From positions 1 to 6,286 of the forward strand of contig JAFYJR010000057.1 of NCBI GenBank assembly GCA_017538005.1: a DNA stretch of 6,286 nt. The letters are read 5' to 3'. The stretch comes from Clostridia bacterium. Its GTDB lineage: Bacteria; Bacillota; Clostridia; Oscillospirales; Acutalibacteraceae. Below are positions 4,799-6,286 of the stretch, piece after piece. Both the position numbers and the translations under genes were made by a program. A model generated the notes under the pieces. That model ran no database searches. It saw only the letters and a list, made by a program, of their open reading frames with translations, and was not told where the DNA came from. Each line of letters opens with the position of its first letter. Positions within the stretch are counted from its first letter, which is position 1.

Positions 4799-6286
4799 AA
4801 TAAAGTTAAACGAAGTCGCGAAAGACTTTAATAAACCCGCGAAGGAACTCGTGGAAGCTTTGAACAAGAGATTTCCCGATCCGGTGAAGAAGGCCGTAAC
4901 GGTACTCACACCGGAGGAACTCAACTATGCTTTTGAGTATCTCACTCAGAACAATCAGGTTGAAAGCTTTGACGCGTACTTTGCGATGCAGCCGGCGCCG
5001 AAGCCCGCAGAGGAAAAGGCCGAGGAAAAGCCTGCTGAGGAGAAAAAGCCGGAGCCCAAGAAGGAGAAAATCCCCACCAAGAAGGAAAAGATTCCGACCA
5101 AGAAGGCGGAGGAGAAACCCACCGAGGCTCCCGAGAAGAAGGCGCCCGTAAACCTTCATCCCTTCAAGAAGAAGGAGAAGGCGAACGACACCTTCGTACA
5201 GGCCCGTACAAAGGGCGAGGCCCGCACAATAGACACCCGTTCGCAGAATGTGGACCTCGAAAAATACAACGAGAAATACGAGCAGCTCTCCGGTTCGCAG
5301 AACAACCAGAGAACCGACCGTGTCAATATGGGTAAGCAGAAGCTTAACCAGAAATCAAAGCAGTACAGACGCCAGCAGGGCATGCGTTCCAAGAAGCGTG
5401 AGTCCGAGGCCGACCGTATGAAGAGAATTGAAGCGGAACGCAAAAAGAAGCACCTTGTCATCATGGTACCCGAAGAGGGTCTTACCGTCGGCGGCGTAGC
5501 AGAGCTTCTTCACGCCACTGCCGCGGAAGTTATAAAGAAACTCTTCGCCCTGGGTCAGATGGCAGCCATAAACGATATGCTCGACTTCGATACTGTTGAG
5601 ATTATCGCCGGCGAGTTTGATGCCAAGGTTGAGAAGGAAGTAGTAATAACCATCGAGGACAGAATCATCGACGACACCGAAGATGACGAGACAAACCTTG
5701 AGCACCGCGATCCCGTCGTATGCGTCATGGGTCACGTTGACCACGGTAAGACTTCAATCCTCGATGCTATCCGTCATACGGCTGTAACCGACACCGAGGC
5801 AGGCGGCATCACGCAGGCAATCGGCGCTTACAGAACCGAGATCAACGGACAGAAGATCACATTCCTTGACACCCCCGGCCACGCCGCGTTTACTGCAATG
5901 CGTGCCCGCGGCGCCAAGTCAACGGATATTGCCATTCTTGTTGTCGCCGCTGACGACGGTATCATGCCGCAGACCATAGAGGCGATCAACCACGCCAAGG
6001 CTGCCGAGATACCCATCGTTGTTGCCATAAACAAGATGGATAAACCCGGTGTCACAGTTGACAGGATAATGCAGCAGCTCACAGAGCATGAGATCGTTCC
6101 CGAAGAGTGGGGCGGCGAGACAATCTGTGTCCCCGTATCCGCAAAGACGGGCATGAATCTCGACAAACTCCTCGAGTCTGTTCTTCTCGTCGCTGAGATG
6201 CTTGAGCTTCGCGCCAATCCGAACAGGGCCGCGAAAGGTCTTGTCATCGAGGCGCGCCTCGACAAGGGTCGCGGCCCCATAGCCAC
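4788..6286 (+). CDS. infB: Translation initiation factor IF-2, 3'-truncated by window edge
   Basis: IF-2 is the GTPase that brings fMet-tRNA to the 30S P site and promotes subunit joining. The frame stays open from ATG 4788 to the edge (499 codons). An IF2_N-like module (about 1-65, [21 protein letters not shown]) is followed by a Lys/Glu/Pro-rich linker (about 70-125). A basic charged region with [20 protein letters not shown] sequence typical of clostridial IF-2 comes next, then a second IF2_N domain (about 222-287, [15 protein letters not shown]). The G domain shows G1 GHVDHGKT (315-322), G2 [10 protein letters not shown] (339-348), G3 DTPGH (361-365), G4 NKMD (415-418) and G5 SAK (451-453). 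The rest of domain II and the fMet-tRNA-binding C-terminal domains lie beyond the window. No shorter internal start with a clear ribosome binding site was found. No key GTPase residue is missing. Confidence 0.97.
   Translation, partial: MEIKIKLNEVAKDFNKPAKELVEALNKRFPDPVKKAVTVLTPEELNYAFEYLTQNNQVESFDAYFAMQPAPKPAEEKAEEKPAEEKKPEPKKEKIPTKKEKIPTKKAEEKPTEAPEKKAPVNLHPFKKKEKANDTFVQARTKGEARTIDTRSQNVDLEKYNEKYEQLSGSQNNQRTDRVNMGKQKLNQKSKQYRRQQGMRSKKRESEADRMKRIEAERKKKHLVIMVPEEGLTVGGVAELLHATAAEVIKKLFALGQMAAINDMLDFDTVEIIAGEFDAKVEKEVVITIEDRIIDDTEDDETNLEHRDPVVCVMGHVDHGKTSILDAIRHTAVTDTEAGGITQAIGAYRTEINGQKITFLDTPGHAAFTAMRARGAKSTDIAILVVAADDGIMPQTIEAINHAKAAEIPIVVAINKMDKPGVTVDRIMQQLTEHEIVPEEWGGETICVPVSAKTGMNLDKLLESVLLVAEMLELRANPNRAAKGLVIEARLDKGRGPIA
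5058..5099 (+). repeat. Two-copy 21-bp tandem repeat in the IF-2 linker
   Basis: The heptapeptide KKEKIPT is encoded twice in a row (residues 91-97 and 98-104). The two 21-bp units differ at four bases, all at third codon positions, so the protein repeat is exact. It sits in a low-complexity Lys/Glu/Pro linker, where repeat gain and loss is common. Confidence 0.85.

Noticed and set aside
4927..5151. An Arg/Pro-rich 74-codon frame within infB.
   Set aside because: It is the shifted-frame reading of the Lys/Glu/Pro linker codons of IF-2 and has no ribosome binding site.
1..6286. Search by eye for CRISPR repeats, transposase fragments, toxin-antitoxin pairs, tRNA genes or a novel defence system.
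   Set aside because: Nearly all of the window is accounted for by recognised housekeeping genes and short regulatory gaps; nothing supports such elements.

Overview
The window reads as a chromosomal housekeeping segment from a low-to-mid GC Gram-positive bacterium, most likely a gut-type clostridium (Clostridia, possibly Oscillospirales/Ruminococcaceae). The evidence is the rimP-nusA-ylxR-ylxQ-infB gene order, the ylxR and ylxQ genes typical of Firmicutes, strong AAGGAGG/GGAGG ribosome binding sites, a short NusA without C-terminal acidic repeats, and the style of the IF-2 linker. The assignment is by recognition only; no search was run. All genes lie on the + strand, and no mobile element, CRISPR array, tRNA or rRNA was seen.

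Left part (1-1116): the 3' portion of a short-chain dehydrogenase/reductase (SDR) gene enters from the left edge and ends at 784. A compact acyl carrier protein unit follows. It has a promoter candidate with a perfect -35 box just after the SDR stop, acpP at 844-1071, and a perfect 9-bp intrinsic terminator at 1086-1116. The promoter region also carries an 8-bp inverted repeat whose right arm touches the acpP ribosome binding site.

Middle part (1117-3039): proS encodes a 479-aa prolyl-tRNA synthetase of the archaeal/eukaryotic-like class, which has no editing insertion. Its ribosome binding site starts at the base after the terminator T-tract. rimP (30S maturation factor) follows 12 nt after proS, with its ribosome binding site overlapping the proS stop.

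Right part (3040-6286): a 121-bp gap holds a strong promoter (TTGACA, 17-bp spacer, TG-extended TAATAT), a dyad over the -10 box, and a large hairpin in the mRNA leader. Then come nusA, ylxR (rnpM), ylxQ and infB, tightly packed with overlaps of 1, 8 and 11 nt. infB runs off the right edge after most of its GTPase domain.

The genes combine lipid carrier supply (ACP), tRNA charging, ribosome assembly, transcription elongation/termination, RNase P modulation and translation initiation. I find no evidence for a previously undescribed system. The best leads are regulatory: the terminator abutting the proS start, and the promoter, dyad and hairpin arrangement in front of nusA. No stretch over 300 bases lacks a gene.
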